This document shows positions 1 through 9,166 of a stretch of 64,000 bases of DNA, piece after piece. The stretch's first letter is position 1. Each line of letters opens with the position of its first letter. Location of the stretch: the NCBI RefSeq assembly GCF_024199005.1, contig NZ_JANATA010000001.1, positions 310,001 through 374,000 on the forward strand. Reading direction: 5' to 3'. Source of the DNA: Opacimonas viscosa. Lineage in GTDB: Bacteria > Pseudomonadota > Gammaproteobacteria > Enterobacterales > Alteromonadaceae. The notes below the pieces were generated by a model, which saw nothing but the letters and a program-made list of their open reading frames with translations, was not told the origin of the DNA and did not search any database. The translations under genes and the position numbers were made by a program.

Positions 1-1447
1 CTGCTAGCTTCTGATTCACTTGTAAACCCGATTGCAATGCTGGAGTGACTTTTCTCACTTGAGCAATCTGCGCTAAATGCTTAAAAATAATATGTTCACG
101 CCCTTGGTCAAGACGTTCTTGGCCGATATAGTTACGATTTCCCTCGTGCTCAGCAGTGCCTTTCATATAAGCAAATTCTGAACCTTGATAAATCACTGGA
201 ATACCTCTGGTAGTAAATAACCAGTTGTGTGCATTGATAAAACCGGCATCATTAGCATTCATACGACGCATATCATGATTATCATAAAAAGTCGTTAAAT
301 CATATACATTATGGTATGGACCGTGGGTCAAATGGAGATAATCCGCTAATTCTGCAAAGTCACTTTCTGGGTTTTCAAACACAGTTGTAAGGGCTTTTTG
401 TCCAGGAAAATCGAGAACAGAAATCTGACCATTTTTGGGGAGTGTATGTTGCGCTATAAAATTGGCATTGTAATCGTAGCTTTCAGCAAACATAAAAAAA
501 TCTGGATGCTCAGCTCGGATCCTATCCGCCATGATTTTCCAAAAACGGTGCGGAACGTGCTTTATCGTGTCGATACGAAAAGCAGCTGCGCCCTGCTCTA
601 TCCAATGTAGATAAGAATCAACTAAATAATCAATCACCTCTGGAGCAGTGTCATCTAGGTTCGACAGTTGCATAATATCCGGAGTTTTTCGAAAAAAGTC
701 ATGCAACGAGTTATTAGGATCAAGTGCCTCTGGCGCTAAATTTTGGTGATCAGCAACGAGATTACCTTGGGCATCGTATATTTCACCAAATTTAGGTTGG
801 TCAATGGGCATAGAGAATGATGGCGAGCCATGATTAGCCACAACATCTAAAATCACTTTGATGCCATTATCAGAAAGGCTAGCTGTCAAATTTTTATAAT
901 TTAAGTTGTTAGATACTAAATGCTCATCTTCTTTGTAAAAGTTACTCGCCCAATAACCGTGATACCCGGTTTTATTGCCGTCCTTAAAAGCTCCCCCGTA
1001 ATAAATTTCTTCGCCTCCAGCAAAAGCTTGGTCAGGATTATCGACCACGGGAGTAAGCCATACTGATGTCATACCCAATTCTTTGAGGTAATCTATATTG
1101 TTGATAATACCCTGGAAATCACCTCCCATATAACCGACATTAGCATGTTTGCCGTCGGGGCCTTCTAGGCGAATATTAAATGTTGGATAATCCCCCCCTT
1201 GATCAGGGTAATTATTACTGGGATCACCATCAACAAACCGGTCTGTCATGATGAAATAAATCGCTTCTTTGGCAAATGCTTCCTTGGTACCATAAAAATA
1301 TTCAGGAGCATAAACATCGGGTTGCTCACCAGTGGCTGTTGTCGCAGCGCAACCAGTAAGTTGTAATAATCCAATGCTCATAGCAAATTTTAGAGAAAAT
1401 GCCGCTTTAGATGGCTTGAATATATTTTTTGGGTTGAATTGTGGCAT
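1..1447 (-). CDS. GH13 alpha-amylase-family lipoprotein (C-terminus beyond the window)
   Basis: Glycoside hydrolase family 13 enzyme predicted to cut alpha-1,4-glucans at the cell surface or in the periplasm. About 482 codons are visible from the ATG at 1447; the gene continues past the left edge. The N-terminus is a lipoprotein signal with lipobox LTGC (Cys33). All four GH13 blocks are readable: DVVANH (201-206), AFRID with the nucleophile Asp293, FAES with the acid/base Glu322, and YDNHD with Asp392. The early stretch YFIMTDRF followed by DGDPSNN resembles CGTase and alpha-amylase N-termini. AAGGA sits 10 nt before the ATG. It lies 35 bp downstream of the maltose-type transporter on the same strand, so the two are probably one operon. 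Exact specificity (amylase, cyclodextrinase or CGTase-like) cannot be told. Confidence 0.9.
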   Translation of the reverse strand, partial: MPQFNPKNIFKPSKAAFSLKFAMSIGLLQLTGCAATTATGEQPDVYAPEYFYGTKEAFAKEAIYFIMTDRFVDGDPSNNYPDQGGDYPTFNIRLEGPDGKHANVGYMGGDFQGIINNIDYLKELGMTSVWLTPVVDNPDQAFAGGEEIYYGGAFKDGNKTGYHGYWASNFYKEDEHLVSNNLNYKNLTASLSDNGIKVILDVVANHGSPSFSMPIDQPKFGEIYDAQGNLVADHQNLAPEALDPNNSLHDFFRKTPDIMQLSNLDDTAPEVIDYLVDSYLHWIEQGAAAFRIDTIKHVPHRFWKIMADRIRAEHPDFFMFAESYDYNANFIAQHTLPKNGQISVLDFPGQKALTTVFENPESDFAELADYLHLTHGPYHNVYDLTTFYDNHDMRRMNANDAGFINAHNWLFTTRGIPVIYQGSEFAYMKGTAEHEGNRNYIGQERLDQGREHIIFKHLAQIAQVRKVTPALQSGLQVNQKLA

Positions 1448-1482
1448 TTAGTCGTCCTTTAAATTAAAAGTTAAATCTACGA

Positions 1483-2988
1483 TTATTGAGTATTTTTATC
1501 ATCAACAAAATAGACGGAAATGGCGCCAAAGATCATAGCTACTCCGGCAAGGATAATAATATTGATCGCTTCATTAGCAAATACACTCGCCAAGATCCAG
1601 CCAGAAAATAGCCCTGAAACAATCTGAGGAGCGGCGATCGTAAAATTAAAGATCCCCATGTACACACCGGTTTTTTCAGCTGGTAATGACCCTGCAAGCA
1701 TAGCATAGGGCATAGCTAAAATTGCAGCCCAAGCGACTCCCACTCCAATCATTGGAATAAATAAACCGACTGCACCTGCAGGTACAACAACTTCAGTAAT
1801 AAGCAGATTTACCGAAGTTGGCGTGGTGTCAGTGAATAAACTAAAACTCGCATATGACAAACCGCCGAGTAAAAGTGCTGATGCATATATTAATTTGCGT
1901 CCTAATTTGTCTGCAATTTTGGCTAATACAATGGAAAATAATGCAGCAAAAACAGAGTAAGCAGCAAATAGGATCCCAACCCAATCTCCTGCAGCACCTT
2001 TTGCTTCAATAATATGAGGGGGAATGACAGCTAAACTATTCAGGTAATCAGGATCAAACCACTGCGCATCCAAACCCCATGTATTTTGCGTGATAGCCGG
2101 CATGGTATAAACCCACATAATAAATAATGCAAACCATGAAAAAAATTGTACGACAGCGAGTTGTTTCATCGTTTTTGGCATTGTTAACATTAACTGCCAA
2201 AACCCTTGCAAACGTTGGGTAAGCTTTTTGGATTCGGCTTGTTCAGCAGCTACAGCTTGTGCATCAATCCCCTTGTACGCATAGTATTTATCTGGCGCAT
2301 ATTCTTTGGTTCGGAATACGGTCCACAGTACGCTACCCAATAAAACAGTTGCTCCTATATAAAAAGCCCAAATGACCGATGGAGCCACCTCTCCTTGTTT
2401 AGCTGTATTCTCTAAACCAATAATATTAGTGAGTAAAAATGGTAAAATAGAGCCCACTATAGCCCCAATGTTGATCAACAATGACTGGATGGAGTAGCCA
2501 ATATTACGTTGTTTGGGTGGTACCATATCGGATACCAGTGAGCGGAAGGGTTGAAAGCATACATTAAACGAGGCATCCATCAGTGCAAGCATTAATGCAC
2601 CAAATAACATTGGTGCCATAAATGCCACGAACAAAGGAGCATTTGGCATAAGTAACATGCCGATTCCAGCAGCCAATGCACCAAACAAAATGAACGGTTT
2701 ACGTCTACCTATTCGGTTCCAGGTACGATCTGAAGCTGAGCCTACTAACGGTTGTACTAATAACCCCATAATAGGTGCGACTAACCAAAATAATGATAAA
2801 GAGTGAAGATCTGCACCTAAATCCGATAATATGCGACTCACATTTGCATTTTGTAAGGCAAAGCCAAACTGCACGCCAAGAAAACCAAAACTCACATTCC
2901 ACACTTGCCAAAATGATAAAGTCGGTTGTACCACAACCTTTGAGTTATTGACCGCAATGGGATCGCTTGCAGATGTTTGTGTAGACAT
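1483..2988 (-). CDS. Maltose/oligosaccharide-type MFS transporter (GPH/SLC45-like)
   Basis: Inner-membrane secondary transporter of 501 aa with about 12 hydrophobic segments. The major-facilitator loop signature is visible ([14 protein letters not shown] after segment 2, ADKLGRK in the second half). The N-terminal stretch with [20 protein letters not shown] and the order of loops resemble the sugar:H+ symporters found in Alteromonadales and Xanthomonas maltodextrin loci. The neighbouring GH13 lipoprotein makes maltose or maltodextrin the likely substrate, which is inference. AAGGAGG lies 10 nt before the ATG. A promoter (TTGTTC-17-TACTAT) is readable upstream, next to a LacI-type palindrome. 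It is first gene of a two-gene leftward operon. Confidence 0.85.
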   Translation of the reverse strand: MSTQTSASDPIAVNNSKVVVQPTLSFWQVWNVSFGFLGVQFGFALQNANVSRILSDLGADLHSLSLFWLVAPIMGLLVQPLVGSASDRTWNRIGRRKPFILFGALAAGIGMLLMPNAPLFVAFMAPMLFGALMLALMDASFNVCFQPFRSLVSDMVPPKQRNIGYSIQSLLINIGAIVGSILPFLLTNIIGLENTAKQGEVAPSVIWAFYIGATVLLGSVLWTVFRTKEYAPDKYYAYKGIDAQAVAAEQAESKKLTQRLQGFWQLMLTMPKTMKQLAVVQFFSWFALFIMWVYTMPAITQNTWGLDAQWFDPDYLNSLAVIPPHIIEAKGAAGDWVGILFAAYSVFAALFSIVLAKIADKLGRKLIYASALLLGGLSYASFSLFTDTTPTSVNLLITEVVVPAGAVGLFIPMIGVGVAWAAILAMPYAMLAGSLPAEKTGVYMGIFNFTIAAPQIVSGLFSGWILASVFANEAINIIILAGVAMIFGAISVYFVDDKNTQ

Positions 2989-3019
2989 TGGTTAATGCCT
3001 CCTTTATAGTTTTTTTTAT

Positions 3020-3048
3020 ATAGTAAACAGGTTTAGTAACCGGAACAA
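3020..3048 (-). promoter_or_regulatory. Promoter of the transporter-amylase operon
   Basis: On the minus strand: -35 TTGTTC (3043-3048), 17-bp spacer, -10 TACTAT (3020-3025). The expected start near 3013 gives a short leader before the AAGGAGG and ATG at 2988. Prediction from hexamer match and spacing only. Confidence 0.55.
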
Positions 3049-3053
3049 ATATA

Positions 3054-3067
3054 TGCATACGTATTCA
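3054..3067. promoter_or_regulatory. LacI-family-type operator palindrome between the divergent promoters
   Basis: TGCATACGTATTCA is a 14-bp palindrome with 12 matching positions and a central CG, the form typical of LacI-family operators. Its centre is about 48 bp upstream of the predicted start of the transporter operon and about 56 bp upstream of the predicted start of the halogenase gene. Those positions would suit activation of either promoter better than simple promoter blocking. No LacI-type regulator gene lies in the window. Confidence 0.5.
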
Positions 3068-3081
3068 CCCCTGTGAGTTTG

Positions 3082-3110
3082 TTGGAACTATGCCAATAAC
3101 ACAGTATTAT
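3082..3110 (+). promoter_or_regulatory. Promoter of the halogenase-like gene
   Basis: -35 TTGGAA (3082-3087), 17-bp spacer, -10 TATTAT (3105-3110), 35 bp before the ATG at 3146. It faces away from the transporter promoter, and the palindrome lies between the two. Confidence 0.5.
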
Positions 3111-3145
3111 CAGGTTAATAACGCCAAACACATTAGGTAGCGTAA

Positions 3146-4615
3146 ATGAGCAAACAACAGACTATTGTCATTTTAGGCGGCGGCACTGCGGGTTGGATGA
3201 CAGCGAACTTACTCCATTTACAACTAGCTAAACATGGTTTTAAAGTACTTGTTATTGAATCTCCAGAAATTGGTATTATTGGTGTTGGTGAAGGTTCCAC
3301 TCCCCAATTAAAAGTGTTTTTTGATCTTTTAGGGATAACCGAGCAACAGTGGATGCCTCAGTGTGATGCGACGTACAAATACGGGATCCGATTTAATGCT
3401 TGGACAGAACATAAAGAGGCCCCTAATACTTACTTTCATCCCTTTCCTGCTAGTACCGATGGGCACAGCGCTAAAGCATTTTTAGGTGCGACACATTACT
3501 TGCGTTCCGGTCAACCAGCTGCACCACACCCTGATCGTTATTTTTTAGCAACCTACCTTGCGACAGCGAATAAAACCCCAAAACTCAAAAATCCTTCTAC
3601 TGCGCTTCCTGCTGTTAGCTACGGCTATCATTTTGACTCTTATAAACTCGGGGCATATCTCAAACGCCATGGTGAAGACCAAGGTATCGAAACAATGAGT
3701 GCCACCATCGCATCTGCGCAGGCTGAACACGGCAATATTCTATCGTTAACCACCACCGATAACACCACAATCACAGCAGATTGGTTTTTTGACTGTTCAG
3801 GGTTTAACAGTATTTTATTACAAAAAACTTTGCACGTACCTTTTGAATCATTTGCCGATCACTTATACAACGATAGTGCAATTGCAACTCCAACACCTTG
3901 TCAGGGCCAGGAGCTTGGACAAACCGAAGCCACAGCGTTATCAGCTGGCTGGGCTTGGCGGATCCCTTTACAAAGTCGAATTGGTAACGGTTATGTATTT
4001 TCCAGTCACTACAAAAGTTTTGCTGAGGCTGAAACGGAATTTTGTGAGCATTTGGGACTAGACCCTAATACGGCCTCTTTTCGCCGCATTAAAATGCGGG
4101 TTGGTCAAGTGGCCCAACATTGGTCTGGTAATTGTGTTGGCGTGGGTTTAGCTCAAGGCTTTATTGAGCCTTTAGAAGCGACAGCATTACATCTAGTACA
4201 AGAGACTGTCACCCAATTTATCGGGGCCTTTACTGCGGGAAATTTTACAACGCGGCATCAAAACCAATTTAACGAGGTGATAAAGCAACGGTTTTTGGGA
4301 GTAAAAGATTACATAACGGGTCACTATGTGTTAAACCAGCGAACAGATTCACGTTATTGGGAGGATTGTCGGAGTACCGTGAAACCTACCCCATCATTAA
4401 ATAAAATAATGGCGTGCTGGGCGAGTAATGGTGACCTACAACAACTGTTACAAGAACAGGGCTTGGCGGCATATTACCCCAGTATCAGCTGGTATTGTTT
4501 ACTATCGGGTTATCATACTTATCAGGATTCACATCTTGCGCAATGGCAAAATGACAATACAACCGTTCAAGAAGTAGCACGTTTTTTACATGAGCAATGT
4601 GCTTTGTTTGCCTAA
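3146..4615 (+). CDS. Flavin-dependent tryptophan-halogenase-family protein
   Basis: Predicted FADH2-dependent halogenase of 489 aa. The Rossmann motif GGGTAGW is at 11-17. The family signature GWAWRIP is at 268-274, matching the WxWxIP motif that separates halogenases from monooxygenases. The Lys in TYKYGIRF (residue 78) is placed like the catalytic Lys79 of PrnA; that equivalence is inference without an alignment. Members of this family recur next to TonB-dependent receptors in carbohydrate loci of marine bacteria, where no halogenated product is known, so the substrate is open. The gene diverges from the maltose-type transporter over a shared regulatory region. It converges with the histidine kinase, with stops 6 nt apart. 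No flavin reductase gene is nearby. Confidence 0.88.
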   Translation: MSKQQTIVILGGGTAGWMTANLLHLQLAKHGFKVLVIESPEIGIIGVGEGSTPQLKVFFDLLGITEQQWMPQCDATYKYGIRFNAWTEHKEAPNTYFHPFPASTDGHSAKAFLGATHYLRSGQPAAPHPDRYFLATYLATANKTPKLKNPSTALPAVSYGYHFDSYKLGAYLKRHGEDQGIETMSATIASAQAEHGNILSLTTTDNTTITADWFFDCSGFNSILLQKTLHVPFESFADHLYNDSAIATPTPCQGQELGQTEATALSAGWAWRIPLQSRIGNGYVFSSHYKSFAEAETEFCEHLGLDPNTASFRRIKMRVGQVAQHWSGNCVGVGLAQGFIEPLEATALHLVQETVTQFIGAFTAGNFTTRHQNQFNEVIKQRFLGVKDYITGHYVLNQRTDSRYWEDCRSTVKPTPSLNKIMACWASNGDLQQLLQEQGLAAYYPSISWYCLLSGYHTYQDSHLAQWQNDNTTVQEVARFLHEQCALFA

Positions 4616-4621
4616 CATGAC

Positions 4622-6109
4622 TTATTTGACGTAGATGGGAAAGGATAGCGTAAACGTAGTCCCTTTATTTATCTCGGAACGGACATCTATACTGCCTGAG
4701 TGGGCTTCAATAATACCAATAGAAATAGATAAACCTAATCCAGTCCCCTCACCAACTGGCTTGGTCGTGTAAAACGGTGTAAATAATTGCTGCTTGGTGG
4801 ATTCACTCATACCACACCCAGTATCCGATACTGTAATACAAACTGAGTCATCTTTGGTCGTGGCTTTTATACGGATCTCACCACCATCTGGCATAGCTTG
4901 GGCAGCATTGACAAATAAGTTAATAAAGACTTGTTGTAACTGCCCTAATTTGCCCATGATGAGCAAGTCCATATTTTCAGTGTCATTAACTATCGTATGT
5001 TTATATTTCAATTCGTTTTTGGCGACCAGTAATGCGCCTGCAATTACTTCGCTTAGATCCACTTTGGAGAACTGTTTATCTCCTTGGTGTGAAAATGTTT
5101 TTAGACCTTGGACAATTTCCGAGATCCGATCTACGCCATCCAAATTAGAAGAGACAATGTCAGAAATATCATCGAGAATGAAGTCAATATCGTATTGCTG
5201 TTTAATATTCTCTATTTCACGCATTAAATCTGGATTTTTAACAATCTGAGTCTGAGCCACTATGAAATGATTGATATCTTGGATGTAATCAGCGAGTACT
5301 TCCATATTGGAACGAACAAATCCTACTGGATTATTAATTTCATGTGCAATACCCGCTGAAAGTTGCCCTAACAGCGTCATTTTTTCAGATTGCATTAGCA
5401 TTTTTTTCGCTTTGTCTAATTGTTCTTGGATGCCTGAAACGTCAAATTGCTCAGCATTCATATTCTGACCCGTCTTACGTGCTATCAATAAAGTACGTAA
5501 CTGACGTTGAATGATAGTCAACGCATTAAATGTATCGTCCGAATAGTTTTTATTGCTCAAAATAAAACAAGACAGTAAGCAACTTTCGTTGTCTAACACT
5601 TTTTTTCGGATCACGAGTTCCACATCTAACAAGCCTGACTGAGCAACATTAAAAGGTACTACTTGCCAATCATTATTAAAATGATGTTCGGCTAAGACAG
5701 TATTGATTGCTTGGATGATGTGTTTTTGCGAATGCCATTTTTTATGACTGCTATATACCGGAGTGTGTACATCAAATTGCATTGCTGTATTGAGTTGAAC
5801 GGATGCTACCGCAAACTCTGCATGAAGAAAATTTGCACTGAGTTCGGTCACGTGCGAGAGCAAATTTTCGGTGTTTTCAGAGATGGAAATGGAAGAGCTC
5901 GAATTTAATAAAAACGCTAACTCATCACGTTTTCGTTCTGACTCGGCTAGGGTTTCTTTAAGCTTTATATTGGAATGATAAATTTCACGTGATTTTTCGA
6001 CAAGCAACTCTTCGGCTTGTAAGCGTGCGCTTTTTTCACGCGCCAGTCGCCGTTCCAGCAAAGCTATTTGTTTATCAATGGTTGTCGAATCAGACAAATT
6101 TAGCTCCAT
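4622..6109 (-). CDS. Soluble sensor histidine kinase with N-terminal coiled coil
   Basis: Cytoplasmic histidine kinase of 495 aa with no membrane segment. Residues about 10-65 form a charged coiled coil (ERRLAREKSARLQAEELL), a type often seen in kinases fed by separate sensor proteins. Residues about 75-215 may be a GAF-like sensor domain. The H box is SAGIAHEINNPVGF with phospho-acceptor His256. The ATPase domain shows the N box (INLFVNAAQAM), G1 (SDTGCGM) and G2 (GEGTGLGLS). No response regulator is adjacent, so it is an orphan whose partner and signal are unknown. It stands alone on its strand: the thiolase ends 85 bp upstream and the halogenase gene converges from the other side. Confidence 0.85.
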   Translation of the reverse strand: MELNLSDSTTIDKQIALLERRLAREKSARLQAEELLVEKSREIYHSNIKLKETLAESERKRDELAFLLNSSSSISISENTENLLSHVTELSANFLHAEFAVASVQLNTAMQFDVHTPVYSSHKKWHSQKHIIQAINTVLAEHHFNNDWQVVPFNVAQSGLLDVELVIRKKVLDNESCLLSCFILSNKNYSDDTFNALTIIQRQLRTLLIARKTGQNMNAEQFDVSGIQEQLDKAKKMLMQSEKMTLLGQLSAGIAHEINNPVGFVRSNMEVLADYIQDINHFIVAQTQIVKNPDLMREIENIKQQYDIDFILDDISDIVSSNLDGVDRISEIVQGLKTFSHQGDKQFSKVDLSEVIAGALLVAKNELKYKHTIVNDTENMDLLIMGKLGQLQQVFINLFVNAAQAMPDGGEIRIKATTKDDSVCITVSDTGCGMSESTKQQLFTPFYTTKPVGEGTGLGLSISIGIIEAHSGSIDVRSEINKGTTFTLSFPIYVK

Positions 6110-6194
6110 TTAAATTTGTACGAGATTAAAGAAAGACTTATCTTACGTTGAAAATATCTCATTGCCAATTTATATCGACTGGCTTAGGGTTCTC

Positions 6195-7409
6195 TTAAAT
6201 GATTTCTACTGCTAAGGCCACAGCTTCTCCCCCTCCAATACACAAGCTGGCAACCCCTCGCTGGGCTTTAGTCCGGCGTAAATTATGTATCAAGGTGACC
6301 AAAATACGCGTGCCAGATGCCCCAATAGGATGCCCTAATGCACACGCGCCTCCCGATATATTCACTTTTTCACTAGGGATGTTTAACGCATTTTGCGTTG
6401 CCATTGTCACCATGGCAAAAGCTTCATTGATTTCCCATAAATCCACATCATCCACTGACCATTGTAATTGCTGCAATAATTTTTCGATGGCACCAATGGG
6501 AGCAATCGTAAATTCAGCGGGTGCCAAGCCATAAGTTGCATGACCGACAATCTTAGCTAAGGCAGTTACTGCATGTTCAGCTGCTGCTTTTTCTGACATC
6601 ACTAAAACAGCGGCAGCACCATCCGAAATGGAAGATGCATTCGCCGCAGTGATAGTGCCATCACTGGAAAATGCAGGTTTTAGGTGTGGTATTTTTTCTG
6701 GTTTAGCGTATTTGGGATTTTGATCTGCCGTTATTAACATCTCTTTACCATTGACTAATACAGGTATTGGAGTTATTTCATTCGCAAAATAGTCATTTGC
6801 TTGTGCCGTTTGAGCACGGTTTAGAGAGGTAAGAGCAAATGCATCCATATCGGTACGACTGAATTTGAGGGCCTCAGCAGATTGTTGGGCAAACACCCCC
6901 ATCGCCTTTCCATCATAAGCATTTTCTAATCCATCACACAGCATATGGTCAAGCATGGCCATATGACCTAATTTTTGCCCTGTACGACCTTTGGGCAATA
7001 AAAATGGGGCTTGACTCATAGATTCCATGCCACCGGCGACAATACATTTGGCAGAACCTGCTTTAATCGTATCATATGCAGTCATTACGGCTTTTAAGCC
7101 TGAACCACATACTTTATTTATGGTTTGTGCACCCGTCGCATAAGGCAGATTTGCGCCAAGCGCCACTTGTCTAGCTGGTGCCTGTGACAGTCCTGCTGAT
7201 AGTACACAGCCCATAATGACTTCATCAACCGTTTTTGCAGCAATACCTGAAGTGACCGCTTTGACAGCATAAGCCCCCAATGTAGTAGCTGGTAACGATG
7301 CAAGGTCTCCAAGAAATGAGCCTATAGGTGTCCTTTTGGCTCTCACAATCAAAATATCTTCTTGCGGATTAACTTGTGTATTTTCTTTTGAATTACGGTC
7401 AGGTTGCAT
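6195..7409 (-). CDS. Acetyl-CoA acetyltransferase (thiolase)
   Basis: Thiolase of 404 aa, expected to split acetoacetyl-CoA into two acetyl-CoA, the step after HMG-CoA lyase in leucine breakdown once acetoacetate is activated. The acyl-accepting Cys101 lies in NKVCGSG. The downstream catalytic signatures are NEAFA, GGACALGHPIGASG and the C-terminal SLCIGGGEA with Cys390. The first 15 or so residues extend beyond the usual thiolase start; no internal Met offers a clear alternative. It is divergent from liuR and shares the double palindrome region, so it is probably under the same regulator. No CoA-transferase or acetoacetyl-CoA synthetase gene is present here. Confidence 0.9.
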   Translation of the reverse strand: MQPDRNSKENTQVNPQEDILIVRAKRTPIGSFLGDLASLPATTLGAYAVKAVTSGIAAKTVDEVIMGCVLSAGLSQAPARQVALGANLPYATGAQTINKVCGSGLKAVMTAYDTIKAGSAKCIVAGGMESMSQAPFLLPKGRTGQKLGHMAMLDHMLCDGLENAYDGKAMGVFAQQSAEALKFSRTDMDAFALTSLNRAQTAQANDYFANEITPIPVLVNGKEMLITADQNPKYAKPEKIPHLKPAFSSDGTITAANASSISDGAAAVLVMSEKAAAEHAVTALAKIVGHATYGLAPAEFTIAPIGAIEKLLQQLQWSVDDVDLWEINEAFAMVTMATQNALNIPSEKVNISGGACALGHPIGASGTRILVTLIHNLRRTKAQRGVASLCIGGGEAVALAVEII

Positions 7410-7449
7410 GGCGACACTCCAATGGAAAAATTTGCTATCGACAGAATTT

Positions 7450-7486
7450 ATACGTTTACGTATTTTTACTTTACGTTAACGTAAAG
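7450..7486. promoter_or_regulatory. Two tandem LiuR-type operators
   Basis: Site 1 at 7469-7486, CTTTACGTTAACGTAAAG, is a perfect 18-bp palindrome. Site 2 at 7450-7463, ATACGTTTACGTAT, is palindromic except for its two central bases. Their centres are 21 bp apart, two helical turns. Both contain the ACGTnnACGT core known for LiuR, the MerR-family regulator of branched-chain amino acid breakdown in gammaproteobacteria. They occupy the divergent region between the thiolase and liuR. A plausible liuR promoter (TTTACG at 7470-7475, 17 bp, TAAATT at 7493-7498) overlaps site 1. Confidence 0.8.
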
Positions 7487-7530
7487 CTGATGTAAATTAT
7501 TTGTTATGAAATTATAAGGACTGTTCCCGT

Positions 7531-7974
7531 ATGCAACATTCAATACAATCCAATGGCGCTATTCACATTGATGATAAAAATGCCACCATTAGTATTAGTA
7601 CTTTAGCCAAAGAGTTTTTAGTGACCCATCGCACCATTCGCTTTTATGAAGAACAAGGTTTATTGCACCCTGCGCGGTCTGGCCAACAACGTATTTATTA
7701 TGCCAAAGATAGAGTGCGCCTAAAATTAATACTAAGGGGCAAACGTCTAGGTTTTTCTTTGGCTGAAATTAAAACCTTATTCGCCATGTATGACCAAGAT
7801 CACAATTCCACTAAACAACTTAGTAAGATGCTCGAACTTACCCAGCAAAAAAGAGAAGTCTTACATCAACAGTTACAAGATATCCAATCGTTATTGGATG
7901 AATTAGACGATGTGGAAGCACGCTGTCAAGAAGAACTTGATGAATTAAATGCCTTAAAAGCACAGACTAACTAA
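7531..7974 (+). CDS. liuR: MerR-family regulator of leucine/isovalerate catabolism
   Basis: DNA-binding regulator of 147 aa. The MerR winged helix-turn-helix occupies residues about 19-88 ([21 protein letters not shown], then the arginine-rich wing). A C-terminal coiled coil (about 95-145) serves dimerisation, and there is no large effector domain. The RBS AAGGA is about 11 nt before the ATG. It is the first gene of the liu operon, 13 bp before liuA, directly beside two ACGT palindromes that match the known LiuR site pattern. LiuR proteins repress liu genes until a pathway intermediate is present; autoregulation here is inferred from site position. Confidence 0.88.
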   Translation: MQHSIQSNGAIHIDDKNATISISTLAKEFLVTHRTIRFYEEQGLLHPARSGQQRIYYAKDRVRLKLILRGKRLGFSLAEIKTLFAMYDQDHNSTKQLSKMLELTQQKREVLHQQLQDIQSLLDELDDVEARCQEELDELNALKAQTN

Positions 7975-7987
7975 CAGGATATTGATT

Positions 7988-9157
7988 ATGCATACCCCCT
8001 ATCCCAACCTAAATTTTGGTCTTGGTGAAGAGATTGATATGTTAAGAGATACGGTATATCAGTTCGCTCAAGCAGAAATAGCACCATTGGCCGCACAGGC
8101 TGATACTGATAACCAATTTCCCCTCCCACTTTGGCAAAAAATGGGAGAATTAGGTTTACTAGGGATTACTGTCAGTGAACATTATGGCGGGGCAAATATG
8201 GGATATCTTGCACATACCGTTGCTATGGAAGAAATTTCACGTGCCTCAGCTGGAATAGGACTGAGTTATGGTGCTCACTCAAACCTGTGTGTTAATCAAA
8301 TTTTTAAAAACGGAAACCCAGCTCAGCGTGAACAATACCTCCCAAAACTTGTTTCTGGTGAACACATTGGGGCCCTTGCTATGTCCGAACCGAATGCCGG
8401 ATCGGATGTCGTAAGTATGAAACTGAGCGCCAAAAAAGACGGTGACTATTTTATTCTCAACGGTAACAAAATGTGGATCACGAATGGTCCGGATGCGCAT
8501 ACTTTTGTGATTTACGCAAAAACAGATGTGAATGCGGGCTCTAAAGGGATTACGGCCTTTATTGTAGAACAAGATACCCCAGGATTCAGCCAAGCACAAA
8601 AACTTGACAAGTTAGGCATGCGTTCTTCCAATACATGTGAATTAGTATTTGCTGATTGCCGCATCCATAAAAACCAAATCTTGGGCAAAGAAGGCGGTGG
8701 TGTCGCCGTATTAATGTCAGGTTTAGATTACGAACGTTTGGTTTTATCAGGTGGACCACTTGGTATTATGCAAGCCTGTATGGATGTTGTGGTCCCTTAC
8801 ATTCATGATCGCGAACAGTTTGGCAAAGCGATTGGTGAGTTCCAATTAGTGCAAGGGAAAGTTGCGGATATGTATACACAAATGAATGCTGCACGAGCAT
8901 ATATTTATGCGGTAGCACGCTCTTGTGACAGAGGAGAAACAACTCGGAAAGATGCTGCTGGAGCGATTTTATATTCAGCAGAACTCGCTACCAAAATGGC
9001 GTTAGATGCCATTCAACTGCTCGGTGGGAATGGCTACATTAACGAGTATCCAACAGGACGTTTACTACGTGATGCTAAGTTATACGAGATAGGTGCAGGG
9101 ACTTCAGAGATCCGTCGAATGCTGATTGGTCGTGAATTATTTAATGAGTCCAAGTAA
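7988..9157 (+). CDS. liuA: Isovaleryl-CoA dehydrogenase
   Basis: FAD-dependent acyl-CoA dehydrogenase of 389 aa oxidising isovaleryl-CoA to 3-methylcrotonyl-CoA. I chose the ATG at 7988 because AGGA (7976-7979) lies 8 nt before it; a TTG two codons earlier is less likely. The catalytic base Glu249 lies in [10 protein letters not shown], the position specific to isovaleryl-CoA dehydrogenases (human Glu254) rather than the usual C-terminal Glu. The signatures [10 protein letters not shown] (131-140) and the C-terminal QLLGGNGY are present. Second gene of the operon, followed by liuB after 9 bp. Confidence 0.93.
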   Translation: MHTPYPNLNFGLGEEIDMLRDTVYQFAQAEIAPLAAQADTDNQFPLPLWQKMGELGLLGITVSEHYGGANMGYLAHTVAMEEISRASAGIGLSYGAHSNLCVNQIFKNGNPAQREQYLPKLVSGEHIGALAMSEPNAGSDVVSMKLSAKKDGDYFILNGNKMWITNGPDAHTFVIYAKTDVNAGSKGITAFIVEQDTPGFSQAQKLDKLGMRSSNTCELVFADCRIHKNQILGKEGGGVAVLMSGLDYERLVLSGGPLGIMQACMDVVVPYIHDREQFGKAIGEFQLVQGKVADMYTQMNAARAYIYAVARSCDRGETTRKDAAGAILYSAELATKMALDAIQLLGGNGYINEYPTGRLLRDAKLYEIGAGTSEIRRMLIGRELFNESK

Positions 9158-9166
9158 GGAACTTAA

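Noticed and set aside
4794-5249. 151-aa ORF antisense to the histidine kinase
   Set aside because: It lies wholly inside a well-conserved kinase gene on the other strand, with no RBS or recognisable domain.
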